DNA of 64,000 nucleotides from Ixodes scapularis. Lineage: Eukaryota; Arthropoda; Arachnida; Ixodida; Ixodidae. This document shows, one piece after another, positions 12,161-21,495 of this stretch. Where the stretch lies: the NCBI RefSeq assembly GCF_016920785.2, contig NW_024609846.1, positions 81,353,816-81,417,815 on the forward strand. Direction: 5' to 3'. Below the pieces are notes generated by a model that was given only the letters and a program-made list of their open reading frames with translations, was not told the DNA's origin and searched no databases. Every line of letters starts with the position of its first letter. Position 1 is the first letter of the stretch. The position numbers and the translations under genes are program-made.

Positions 12161-12360
12161 GGGGAGGTCACGTGACCTCGGCGGGGGGTCACGTGACGCT
12201 GGGGATGGTCACGTGACCTTAGGGGGGGCGTGTCCCGTGACTTCAGGGGGGTCACGTGACCCTGGGACGGTCACGTGACCTCTGGGGGTCACGTGACCTT
12301 GCGGTGACCTTGGGGGTCGCGTGATCTTGGGATGACCTTGGGGGTCGCGTGACCTTGGTT
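12160..12360. repeat. GTCACGTGAC (E-box palindrome) array
   Basis: At least six copies of gtcacgtgacc or close variants (gtcgcgtgacc) sit at roughly 20-bp spacing on G-rich linkers. The same motif also flanks the CRE minisatellite on its left at 11719. Confidence 0.8.
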
Positions 12361-12468
12361 ACGCCGACGGCGACGGCGACGCCGACGCCGCTCGAGCCGG
12401 GAACGGGCCCCTAAGAGCTGCGCTCTAAAAAATCGTTCAGCCTTTCCACTCTCACGAAGAGGGACGAC

Positions 12469-12957
12469 CAGCGGAGCTGTACTCGATACACTGTTAGGGG
12501 CGGATCCAGAACTCCATTTGGGGGGGGGGGGGGGGGGGGAATTTGTAAGGGTACTATTCTTCCATTCTTTCTTGTGCACCGGGGGGACCACCAATGGCAA
12601 ATTGCCCTCCGGGAAAGAGGGAGGGGGCGGGACGACTTTTCTTTTGGGGGGGGGGGGGCGGCCGCCCCCGTCGCCCCCCCCCCCCCCCCTCTTGGATCCG
12701 CCACTGTACACTGTGTGCTTCTTCGTCGTCGTCTGTTTTTCGCGCAGTTTCCTACGATGAATTCCCACCAACGCACCGCCCAACTATCTATTCTTCTATT
12801 ATAGCTGGAAAGGTTGCCGCCATCTACGAGCAACGGCGGAAACCATACTGGTTGTGTGCTTGCCACCGTCGCTCACAGAAGGCGGTAGCTGTCCAGGTAA
12901 GTTTGTGTCGACATACTCGGACACGATCCTGGGGAACCTAGCCCTTAACAGCTCCGC
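12469..12957 (-). repeat. Interspersed repeat, copy 2 (split by a hAT MITE)
   Basis: This is the reverse-complement copy of the repeat at 5193-5338 plus 6630-6782. It lacks the LINE: agctataat joins agaagaat directly at about 12797. It carries instead an insert at 12495-12706. Both ends of the copy show accagcggagctgt-type sequence in inverted orientation, the best evidence that the family is a short terminal-inverted-repeat element. Confidence 0.85.
12495..12706. mobile_element. hAT MITE, 212 bp, perfect 8-bp target duplication
   Basis: The tips read taggggcggatcca (left) and, inverted, cagtggcggatccaag (right), a hAT-type terminus. The octamer tacactgt occurs on both sides (12487-12494 and 12707-12714). 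The interior is mostly G and C homopolymers with no coding capacity. The empty site, a single acagtgta, is present at 6710-6717 in copy 1. Confidence 0.9.
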
Positions 12958-13377
12958 TGTAAAAAGAAACGAGAGAAAAAAGTGGTAGCATATAAACCGT
13001 GGAAGCAACTTTGGAATGTTCATTGTCACTTGGTTTCAAAGCGTACCTTGTTGACTTCTTTAATCGCTGCAGTGGGTAATATTTATAATCTTTCATTCAG
13101 CACGTGAGTCGTGAAAGTAATGAGTTCAATAGCCAAACTGTCGCTTGACGCTTTTTTCAAGAATGATTATTGACCTACAATTTCAAGCGTGTCATTGCGG
13201 TCGCCAAGAGAGTCGGCACACTCACGTCTGGCAGCATCGTCCTCCCTGGGCGAGAGCGATGTTGTGGCCAACGACGTCAGTCTCTATGCCGGAAGCCTCG
13301 ACTTCGAGCAAATCTCCAGCCCGTGCGGGGCATTCGTTTCGTTAAATAAGCTGCCTGTGGAAGTTCTGGTTTGGACA

Positions 13378-13660
13378 CAGATGTGGAAGAACCACATTGC
13401 TCAGCCCGTCTCAGCGGTACATGACACTTGCCTTTGCCCGGAGGCCTTGTATCCTAACGTAAACCACCTGCTGCAAATCCTGGCCACCATGCCCGTTAGC
13501 ACCGCTGAAACGGAACGTTCGTTTTCGAGACTCCGAAGACTCAATTCACACCTGAGAGCTTGAACGTCCCAAGAGCACTTGCTAGGGGTTGTGCTTTTGA
13601 ACATTCACCGGTACATCCAAGTCATCCCCGAAAGTGACCTCTCGCTTCTTTCTATCGACT
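13378..13660 (+). pseudogene. hAT transposase C-terminal dimerisation domain
   Basis: The frame 13189-13563 ends with the hAT family signature: a tryptophan-rich lead-in, YPNVNHLLQIL, then MPVSTAETERSFSRLRRLNS, matching the conserved YPNI..LL.IL.T.PVSTA..ERSFS..RRIKT block. A TGA at 13561-13563 stops it, but the same frame continues with recognisable family sequence (SQEHLLGVVLLNIHR). The catalytic RNase H-like core and the BED finger upstream are not recognisable, so the gene is dead. It lies between the tips of the hAT element, on the plus strand. Confidence 0.88.
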
Positions 13661-14256
13661 GAAGGCGGCTTCCACTAAATGTTTAGACCCCACAAAATGA
13701 TAGAAATTAGTACTTTTTTTCTGCCCCTTTCTCGTAAAACGACATCGAAGAAGGGAAAGAACCCGAAGCATGACCATAGCACGATAATTTCTGAACAATG
13801 TGACCCGCGCAGGAACAATGAGCGTGACGCTTCACTTGCTCATTGCCCCAGTGCGCATTGCAGTTTTTATGTGTAATCGTGTTATACACTTCAATTTTCT
13901 CTGGAACTTTTCCGTAGTTTTTTGGTCATTGGATACCCGAGTGTTCCGCAGAGACGTGTACGCACCGGAATATTTTGTGGGACTGTCTGGACTTTTTTGA
14001 TCAAATCCAATTATTATGTTTTATGATTGCGTGTTTTCGTTGTTAACCATTAAAGTTTCCCTCTTTAAATATTGAACGAACGAGATCTGACAAAAAAAGT
14101 TGAATTTTTGTCTTCTGAGAAACAGAAAAACATTAACTAAAACTGTGTTGGTGCAATTTATTTTTATCTATCTTGTTTCTTCTTTTTTTCCATTTTGAAC
14201 GGTTTCAGCAAAGAAAAACACCCCCTGAAAACATTTTCTGGCTACGTAGGCTACTG

Positions 14257-14690
14257 CCTGGAGGTTACTAGCGCTAAACCAAGAGCGTTTTACGTACCAA
14301 CAAAATTCATATCCCAAAACAAAGCATGTCACAACAATCGTCATATGACCTGACGTGTGTCGCGTGACGTCAAGGTGTTGAGTGCCGTCACGTCACGTAG
14401 CACAAAGTCACGTCACGTAAATTAATAAACAATAAGTCACTGGAAAGAGTTGAATGTCTCCTAGCCTCCTCAGACCCGAGAAAATTCCCACAAACAAAAA
14501 CGTTTCTTTGGCGGCGGATTTTATTACTCATTTCGCCACCAAAAAAACGACGAAAATTTTTTTTTTTACTGTATGGTAAGGCAAAGTACTATAAAAAGCA
14601 TGTCCACACCCGTGGACATTGGGTCTCTGTTCACGTATTCCTTCAAGCACGAAACTCGAAGAAGAAGTTCCTGCCGATCTGGTGGCGTTG
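14257..14690. other. Spacer with further CACGTCACGT motifs
   Basis: Just outside the right hAT tip, 14340-14420 contains several cacgtcacgt / gcgtgacgtca motifs like those of the array left of the element. No gene was seen. Confidence 0.4.
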
Positions 14691-14746
14691 CTACCAAGAT
14701 GAGTACTAACTCGCCCTTCGTCTTGTTCGTACAGATTTTGGGGGGC
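14688..14746 (+). repeat. LINE 5' module, copy 1 of 3
   Basis: A ~58-bp block ending agatgagtactaactcgccc ... gtacagatt. The same block occurs at 16731-16784 and, without its left flank, at 17768-17806, where it begins ORF1 of the CR1-like LINE. Sequence downstream of gtacag differs among the three copies. A GC-rich stretch (about 14750-14880) follows. Confidence 0.85.
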
Positions 14747-14937
14747 TAGGCTCGCCTTCGGCGGGAATCTCTCCGATGCGACGTCACGAGGGAGGGGAGG
14801 AGTTTCTTTTGACTCCGCCCCGGCGAGTTTCCCACTCCTCCTCTTACATTTCCGACCCCCCGGCGGCGGCGAGTTGCCCAGCGTAGCTCCTATTTCTCCC
14901 TACGCTCCGCAGTGAAGGGTTCAATCTTATTTAAATC

Positions 14938-15222
14938 GGGGGATCGGTGGCCGGTTGGGTAGCGCACACCAGCTCGGAGCACTTCGAAGAAAAGCTCCTT
15001 TACAGAACCCAGGATCCTGGGTTCAATCCTCACCCCTGCCCGTTTCGATCTTAATGAGCATCGCACCGGCGTGCGGTCGTATATCACTACTGCGTGGTGC
15101 ACGTTAAAAACCCTAGGCTAGCGGTTGTACTGCACTGGCTAAATTGCTCATCTACAGCTGGGAGAATCGTTGCCCGTTGAGGCAGACCAAGTGTTTGGCT
15201 GTATAAACATACACACAACCCA
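14938..15222 (+). mobile_element. tRNA-derived SINE, copy B (most complete)
   Basis: The head carries a B-box-like gggttcaatcc and an upstream ggtggccggttgggtagc resembling an A box of an RNA polymerase III internal promoter. The tRNA-unrelated body reads gcaccggcgtgcggtcg and actgcgtggtgcacgttaaa, and the tail gtataaacatacacacaacc. Copies A (2751) and C (15500) share the body. Confidence 0.85.
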
Positions 15223-15499
15223 ATATTTTTTATTTAAATCATAAATGACAAATAAGAATCGGAAACAGGACGGATGCTAATTATACAAATCTTGCTTGGA
15301 TATGGGCTGGTTGGTTAGACATTGTGATGGTTTACTGCGCTGCGTAGATGCAAGAAAAACGCGCTTGATAAATATATAAACTAAAGCAGAGAATAGAAAA
15401 ACAACATACAGGAATGGCGCAGACTAACAACTGTGTAATTTCTTTTTCACCTTTCTCCCCCCACACCGCCACAATAAGTTTTTTTCAAAATAGGGTATA
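15223..15499. other. Spacer between SINE copies
   Basis: Nothing was recognised here. Confidence 0.3.
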
Positions 15500-15680
15500 C
15501 GTGGAGCGAAAGCTCGCGCTGCAGAACCCAGAATCCTGGGTTCAATCCCCACCCCTGCTCCTGTCGATCTGGATGAGCATCGCACCGGCGTTCGGTCATG
15601 TATCACTACTGCGTGGTGCACGTTAAAGACACCAGGCTAGAAGTCGTACTGCCCTGGCTAAATTGCTTATCTACAGGCAA
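15500..15680 (+). mobile_element. tRNA-derived SINE, copy C (head truncated)
   Basis: It starts within the head at tggagcgaaagctcgcgc, retains gggttcaatcc and the body actgcgtggtgcacgttaaa, and loses homology after the ttgcttatctacag segment. It has the same orientation as copies A and B. Confidence 0.8.
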
Positions 15681-16087
15681 CAATGTCGCCATGTTCTGGC
15701 ATGTTCTCCTGCTATACAAACAACTACCTACAAATTTGTTCGTCAAAATACGGTGAGGAGAGAAAAAGATGAGAAAGAAATTACACAGTTGTTAGTCTCC
15801 GCCATTCATGTACATTGCTTTTCTTCTATTTTATGTTTTAGTTTAAATTTTATCAAGTGCGTTTTGCTTGCACCTACGCAGCGCAACAAACCGTCAGAAT
15901 ACTTATAAAAGCCTGTAGGTATTGATAAACTGCGTTCCTGGTTGCAGATTGCCGTAAAAACACATTTGACTCTAGGATTCACTTCATAGAATTCGTTTGT
16001 AGGATTCACGACGGGGACGACGGTCCATTCACGGCTCCATCGCCTCAAGCCCGGTTCGCCACGCATTTAATGGCACTGTCACCTTAC
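15681..16087. other. No gene recognised; intron side of the Harbinger-like exon
   Basis: This lies downstream (minus strand) of the splice donor at 16087. I could not find a following Harbinger exon; the open frame at 15806-16066 does not resemble the family. Confidence 0.3.
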
Positions 16088-16201
16088 CACGTCTTTCGAG
16101 AGGCGATAGTGCTGTTGAAAATCAACGTCGTTCATGTCAAACACATTGGCGTGGCTTAAGTACCTACGCCGACGGCGAAACACGAACAAGAACGCTGCCA
16201 T
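16088..16201 (-). CDS. Harbinger (HARBI1/PIF) transposase-like first exon, partial
   Basis: Reading the minus strand from an ATG in good context (caaaATGGCAG) gives a 38-codon exon with an Arg-rich stretch followed by FDMNDVDFQQHYRLSKDV, then GTAAGG at 16087. The pattern F-D-x(5)-F-x(3)-Y/F-R-L/F-S/T-K-x-x-V is the N-terminal signature of HARBI1/PIF transposases, which are numerous in arthropod genomes. Nothing downstream in the window carries the DDE nuclease, so this is either the 5' exon of a broken copy or one exon of a gene whose remainder was displaced by repeats. A GC-rich, promoter-like segment precedes it. Confidence 0.5.
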
Positions 16202-16490
16202 TTTGGACGCTTCTCCTTCTTCTCGCGCCCAACTCGCCCCAACTCGCCTAGGTCGGAGCCGGCAAGCTTTTCCCATCCGCGGCGGCTTTTGCCACGTCAC
16301 AATGACGTTACAGCATCTCGCCGCGAGTTCCGAATATGCCACTCTCCGACCGCCTCAAACCCTCCGTTCTGACGTCACGACCTAGGGAGTGACGGCGCGT
16401 GTCGTCATGCACGGCGCCGACCAATCGCGGCGGGCGGCGAGTTTGGCGGAGAACTCGCCTTGATCTCTCCGTGCCGAGCTTAGCCCCCCT
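16202..16490 (-). promoter_or_regulatory. GC-rich promoter-like segment
   Basis: This CpG-rich stretch lies immediately upstream of the Harbinger-like exon on the minus strand. It contains a full CRE palindrome (ctgacgtcac near 16369) and sits directly left of the LINE 5' monomers on the plus strand. Promoter function is inferred from composition and position only. Confidence 0.35.
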
Positions 16491-17308
16491 GATCTTCAAC
16501 GCTTCTTTCGCTGAGCCCGCGGCTGTGTCTGGCTTTTGCCCGGCACGTGCGTGGTATGCTTTATCTGATTGCTCGTGGGATGACGGTGCTATCAACTTTC
16601 CTGGCCTGTCTTTCGGCATTTCCAACGGTGCCACTATCTTCGGCCAGTTTACAACCCAAGCGGCATCGACAGCAACGGACTCGCCTATAAACGAGGAAGC
16701 ATCGACCGCGCCGGACTGTGGGCCTGGTGGCATTGCTACCAAGATGAGTACTAACTCGCCCTTCGTCTTGTTCGTACAGATTCTGATCTTCAACGCTTCC
16801 TTCGCTGAGCCCGCGGCTGTGTCTGGCTTTTGCCCGGCACGTGCGTGGTATGCTCCATCTGATTGCTCGTGGGATGACGGTGCTATCAACTCCCCTGGCC
16901 TGTCTTTCGGCATTTCCAACAGTGCCACTATCTTCGGCCAGTTTACAAGCCAAGCGGCATCGACAGCAACGGACTCGCCTATTAGCGGCGAGATGTTTTG
17001 GTGGCGCCCTCCTATGGTTCCCCCTTGTTACGTCATTACCTTGCAAACAACAAGTTCGATGGTGTTTGTAAATAGCATGGTGGAAGCTTGAAATCATTGA
17101 GGTCTTAAAGCAACACTGCCAACACCGTCAAAATTAAAGTTCTTTCATTCCTCTTATTTCCATCGATGATAAATCCCCTTTCCTACGTCATAGTCAGCGT
17201 TCGGCCAATCGTGGAAGGCCGACCACAGCGACGCTTTCGGTCGCGCACGGGGCTAATAAACGAGGAAGCATCGACCGCGCCGGACTGTGGGCCTGGTGGC
17301 ATTGCTAC
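16491..17308 (+). repeat. Tandem 294-bp monomers at the 5' end of a LINE
   Basis: The unit from gatcttcaacgcttc (16491) to gtacagattct (16784) is repeated from 16785 with few changes. Unit 2 is interrupted by a 273-bp insert (16983-17255), resumes at ataaacgaggaagc and runs to cattgctac at 17308, where a LINE fragment interrupts it again. Its last part, aagatgagtacta..., is the start of LINE ORF1. Because 294 is a multiple of three, a 230-codon frame (16399-17091) runs across both units; I read it as a by-product of the repeat. Tandem 5' monomers act as promoters in some LINEs. Confidence 0.8.
16983..17255. mobile_element. ~273-bp insert in LINE monomer 2
   Basis: Monomer 1 reads gactcgcctataaacgagg; in monomer 2 the same site is split. 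The insert starts tagcggcg and ends cggggcta, short inverted TAGC tips with only 2-3 bp duplicated. It is non-coding, and its family is unknown. Confidence 0.6.
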
Positions 17309-17767
17309 TGTCAAACCAAAGACGAGAACGAATTATGGAATACAAAGCTTGGAATATCAGTTACCTGAATTTTTAAACAGATATCGGGAGAATGAAGCAA
17401 TGATCATAAGTGCTTTGTCGTTTTATAGCTTTAAAAAGAGTGCAAAAAATTACTTCTTATCAGACTCTCCTTAGTGATAATTTGTGCCTGTCATTCTGTC
17501 ATTTTAACTTTGTTGTGTATTTAGTATTGTATAAAGTGATCATTTTTGTATAGGCAGTTATAAATGTTTTGCATGGACAATTACGTGACCGCTTTTGGTA
17601 TGTCCGTCGTTGATTAATTATTTTATGCATTTTCTTTATTATTTTTTTCTCTCTTCTGCTGAGTGATGTGTAGGGCTGGGGGAGCCTTGTCAGGCGGCGT
17701 TAGATCGCCTTTTGCTTCCTCAGCCCAGACGCAAAGTCTGAATAAAGATATTATTATTATTATTATT
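17309..17767 (+). mobile_element. 3' fragment of a second LINE, inserted in the monomer
   Basis: The fragment opens inside an ORF (NYGIQSLEYQLPEFLNRY ... SFKKSAKNYFLSDSP, stop at 17474) that matches the end of CR1/Jockey-type reverse transcriptase ORFs. A 3' UTR, an AATAAA near 17740 and an (ATT)n tail follow. It splits cattgctac|caagatgagt, which is contiguous in monomer 1 at about 16740. It is a 5'-truncated retrotransposition product. Confidence 0.85.
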
Positions 17768-17770
17768 AAG

Positions 17771-18666
17771 ATGAGTACTAACTCGCCCTTCGTCTTGTTC
17801 GTACAGGTGCGTAATTCCTGCTGCCTTTATACAAAAAAGAGTAGTAATAAGTGTTTGCTCTTGCTACCAGGCCCCCAGTGTTGTCTTGCCATTGTGTCTC
17901 AGTGTACTGCCGTGGCACGGCAGTTGTTGCTCCTCTGTGGAGATGTAGAGCTAAATCCCGGCCCTGTCACCACAGAAGCTATGATGGCGTTGCTGACTAA
18001 ACTTGACGCCGGCCAAACAACTGTACTCGACGAGCTGAAAGCAATCAAAAACAAACTTACACTCACTGACCAGACGGTCAACGCTCTGTCTGACAGAATG
18101 ACGCGAATAGAGCAGGAGTTTTCTAATTTTAATTCAATCCGAAATTATTTTGATGAACTCCGTGGTGTCACGACGACCCTTACTGATAGTTTAGCGACTC
18201 TGGCAGAACGCGTAGATGACTCGGAAAATAAATCGCGGCGCTCGAATCTTCTTTTTTTTTTTTTTTTGGCCTCCTTGACTCTGATAGGGAAACGTGGGCA
18301 CAATCGGAACAGAAAATAATAAACCTTTGTTCACAACATCTTGATATCAACATCATGCCAGACGGCATCGAGCGTGCCCACCGACTAGGTCGATATCGTC
18401 CCGATCAGAATCACCCGATAGTTGTAAAATTTGCTCTTCATAAAACCAAAGAACGAATTTTTTCTCAAGGTAAAAAGTTCAAGGACACTAGCTTCGCTGT
18501 AAGTGAAGATTTCTCACCTTCGGTTCAGCTAGCTAGGAGGAATTTGTTAACTTTCGCGCGTAACCAAGCTATGCCCTTTTCTTTACGTTTCAAAACGCTC
18601 CTCATGGGACAAAAACGGTACTTTTTTGCGGACGCGTCAAACACCGTAAAAGAGTGTCCTTCTTAA
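17771..18666 (+). pseudogene. LINE ORF1 with 2A-like peptide, coiled coil and RNA-binding-type C-terminus
   Basis: From ATG 17771 the frame gives a hydrophobic leader with LLLLPGPQCC and RQLLLLC, then GDVELNPGP at residues 57-65 (17939-17965). This matches the 2A consensus D-V/I-E-x-N-P-G-P, where the ribosome skips a bond between Gly64 and Pro65. A heptad-rich region follows (about residues 70-145: LLTKLDA, LDELKAIKNKL, RMTRIEQEF). The frame is lost at a T-run at 18247-18263 and resumes in another frame at about 18355 with IERAHRLGR, typical of the C-terminal nucleic-acid-binding domain of LINE ORF1 proteins, ending at 18666. ORF1 binds element RNA and acts as a chaperone in related LINEs. 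Confidence 0.85.
17939..17965 (+). other. 2A-like ribosome-skipping motif
   Basis: The nine codons encode GDVELNPGP, preceded by the hydrophobic QLLLLC typical of functional 2A sequences. Such motifs occur near the ORF1 N-terminus in several APE-type LINEs. Activity here is inferred from the motif. Confidence 0.85.
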
Positions 18667-18719
18667 CTAACCCGATCTTGTCGCCGCGGTCATGAACCCA
18701 CACCCCCAAAGCCACTGTC

Positions 18720-21495
18720 CTTTATTTACACAAATATAAGAAGCGTGATTTCTAAACAAGACGAGATATGTAGCCTAATTGCATCCACCGATTGTGACAT
18801 TATTGCGCCTACTGAAACATGGCTGTCATCATCAGTAACTGATACAGAAATTTTTACGGGCACTTCTGGGTTCAATATATTCCGCAAAGATAGGGCAAGT
18901 GGCCGGGGAGGGGGGGTCTTGATTGCGATAAGAGATTGTTTTGTGTGCAACCTAGTAAACTTCTCTTCACCGTTGGAAATGCTTTGGCTTTCTTGCACGG
19001 TTCAACATGCTTCGCTCCTTATCGGTGTACGTTACCGACCCCCTCACAGCGATCCATCTTTTATAATTAACCTTAATGAAGCTCTCAACGAATTGTACCT
19101 TAAATATCCCAAATACAATATTCTGTTATTCGGTGATTTTAATTATCCTTCCATCGATTGGTCCGCCTTATCCGTTTCAGTCCCCCTTGATACGAGTGAA
19201 GCGACTGATTTCGTTAACCTTTGTCTCAATTTCGATCTTTCACAGCTTGTAACTAAACCCACACGATCAACCGCCCACTCTTCTAACATCCTTGACCTCA
19301 TTCTTGTTTCTGATCCTGAGTCTTTAAAGTCGATAAACTACCTACACGAAATAAGTGACCATAAGGTAATTTACTGCACATTTTCTTTAAATATTCGATC
19401 AAAATCGAAGCGGACGAAAACCGTAAAACTATACGAGAAGGGGAATTACCAAGGAATGAATACTGAGCTAAGAAAATTTTTAGATGTCCTTACGATAGGC
19501 TTTGATAATCGGTCTGTCTGTGAAAATTGGACAATGTACAAATCTAAAATGCAACAACTAGATGAAAGTTTCATCCCAACTGTGACATTTCTCGAAAGCG
19601 CTTCTGCTCCATGGTTTAATGGCACCCTGAAACGTTTAAGCACGAAAAAAAAAAAAGAGACTCTTTCGTAAAGCCAAAACTACGGAGCGCAACTCGGACT
19701 GGGATAAGTTCTATAGTGCCGACACACAATTCAGAAGCGCAATCAGAACACAAAAACGAGCATTTTATAATGCTGATCTGCCATGCATGCTGCAGAGCAA
19801 CCCAAAAAAGTTTTGGAAAGTTGTTCATCCTAAACCTGATATTGTAATCAATCTTAAAAACGACGATGACTCTTCGGTTTCTGATGACGAATGCGCAGAA
19901 AAATTCAATGATGTTTTTTGTTCAGTGTTTACACAAGAGTGCAATGATGTTTTCTGGCTCCTCCTGCCTTTCCTACATCCATGGTTGGGATCACGTTTGA
20001 ACCGGCTGGCATTGTGAAAATCATCGACACCTTTAAGATTTCTTCATCAGCGGGTATTGACGAAATAAATGTAAAAGTGTTAAAGAATACTAAAGATATA
20101 TCTAGCGTAATATTGGCAAAGATTTTTCACAGTCACTTTCTACTGGTTCCCTGCCATACGACTGGAAGGTGGGGAAGATCGTCCCAATCTACAAAAACGG
20201 AAACAAGTGCTCCCCTTCTAACTACCGTCCCATCTCCCTAACAAGCTTGTCGTGTAAACTAATGGAACATATAATCTACTCCAAAATCATTCATTACTTG
20301 TTAGAGAACAACTATATCCATTCCTCCCAACACGGCTTCCGAAAAAACTTCTCCTGTGAAACTCAACTCGCGTCTTTCGTCCATGACCTGCATGTTAACC
20401 TCGACTCTAGCATTCAAACTGACGCCATCTTTCTAGACTTTGCTAAAGCCTTCGATAAGGTTCCTCACAGACGTCTCATATACAAGCTTACTCTAGTTAA
20501 CTTAGATCCCCCGATTTTGAACTGGATCATTAGCTTTCTTACGCATAGACATCAATTTGTTACCGTTAACCAGTCATCATCCTCCATTGCCGAAGTCACC
20601 TCAGGGGTTCCTCAGGGATCGGTCCTTGGACCACTTCTATTTCTAATATACATTAACGACCTACTCGTATCAATCACGTCGCATATTCGCCTCTTCGCTG
20701 ACGACTGCGTCATCTACCACCAAGTAACTAACTCTTCGGACCACCAACTCATTCAAGACGACCTCATACGCATTCAAGCATGGTGCGAAGAATGGCAGAC
20801 GTCTCTTAACGTTCAGAAATGCCAGCTCGTGTCATTTACACGTCGTATAAACTCCTCCGTGTTTCCCTACTCACTTAATAACGTACCTCTGCAGAAAAGC
20901 CTTTCCTATAAGTATCTCGGAGTCCACCTCTCAACTGATCTTTCCTGGGCCACTCATATCAGTCACGTTATCTCCACTGCTAATCGCTCTCTAGGCTTCT
21001 TAAAACGTAACCTTAAGCTAGCTCCTACTCATCTAAAGCTACTTGCTTACTCATCCCTTATCCGTCCTTAACTGGAGTACACATCTGCCATCTGGGACCC
21101 GCATCTGGCCCATCTCATCAATAACCTCGAATCACTCCAGAATCGTGCAGTACGTTTTATCTACTCAGATTACTCTTCCTTTTCTAGCGTAACTAATCTT
21201 AAAATCCGTGCAAACCTTCCTGTCCTTTCTGTCCGTCGGAAACTTGCTAGGCTATCTCTTTTCCACAAATTTTACTACAGCCAGTGCCTTCAATCATCAT
21301 ACATCATATCTTCAGAACACCGGCTTCGTCGTACGGGACATAACCTCGGCGTAAGACGCCCCAAAGCAAGAACCGTCACCTTCCAGAATTCATTTTTTTC
21401 ACGCACTGCCATTGATTGGAACGATCTTCCCGAGAACGTCGTCATCACTCATGATCCGATGGAATTTATAAAACGCTTGTTAGAGTCCCCACTTT
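18720..21495 (+). pseudogene. LINE ORF2: APE endonuclease and reverse transcriptase, frameshifted
   Basis: The endonuclease part (about 18720-19671) shows TNIRSV at the start, TETWL, GRGGGVLIAI, LLFGDFNYPSIDW and a C-terminal ISDHKVI, all APE-type motifs. An A-run at 19646-19657 shifts the frame; it continues at about 19660-20000, shifts again near 19960 and near 20165, then gives the reverse transcriptase: NYRPISLTS, HGFRKNFSCETQL, DFAKAFDKVPH, SGVPQGSVLGPLLF, LFADDCVIY (catalytic FADD), YKYLGVHLS. A TAA at 21069-21071 interrupts the frame, which goes on as LEYTSAIWDPHL to about 21495. Motif spacing fits the CR1/L2 group. Confidence 0.9.

Larger units (their letters stand above)
10964..14256 (+). 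mobile_element. hAT-type DNA transposon (degenerate, with nested insertions)
   Basis: The left tip reads cagtggcgtagccaggggg and the right tip, inverted, cagtagcctacgtagccag, a hAT-style terminus. The flanking octamers are ccctgagg (10956-10963) and cctggagg (14257-14264), six of eight matching, as for an old 8-bp hAT target duplication. A hAT dimerisation domain lies on the plus strand at 13378-13660. Between the tips sit a CRE minisatellite, a CACGTG array and a second interspersed repeat with its own insert, so the element has been a landing pad. Confidence 0.7.

Noticed and set aside
11545..12255. Ser/Thr/Met-rich 236-codon minus-strand frame and an Asp-rich plus-strand frame
   Set aside because: Both are produced by a 66-bp repeat whose length is a multiple of three; neither has a convincing start or known domain.
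12289..12941. Gly/Pro/Arg-rich frames on both strands
   Set aside because: They come from G and C homopolymers inside the hAT MITE and overlap known repeats.
16399..17091. 230-codon plus-strand frame with a repeated 98-residue unit
   Set aside because: It coincides with tandem LINE 5' monomers and ends inside an unrelated insert; the repetition explains the open frame.
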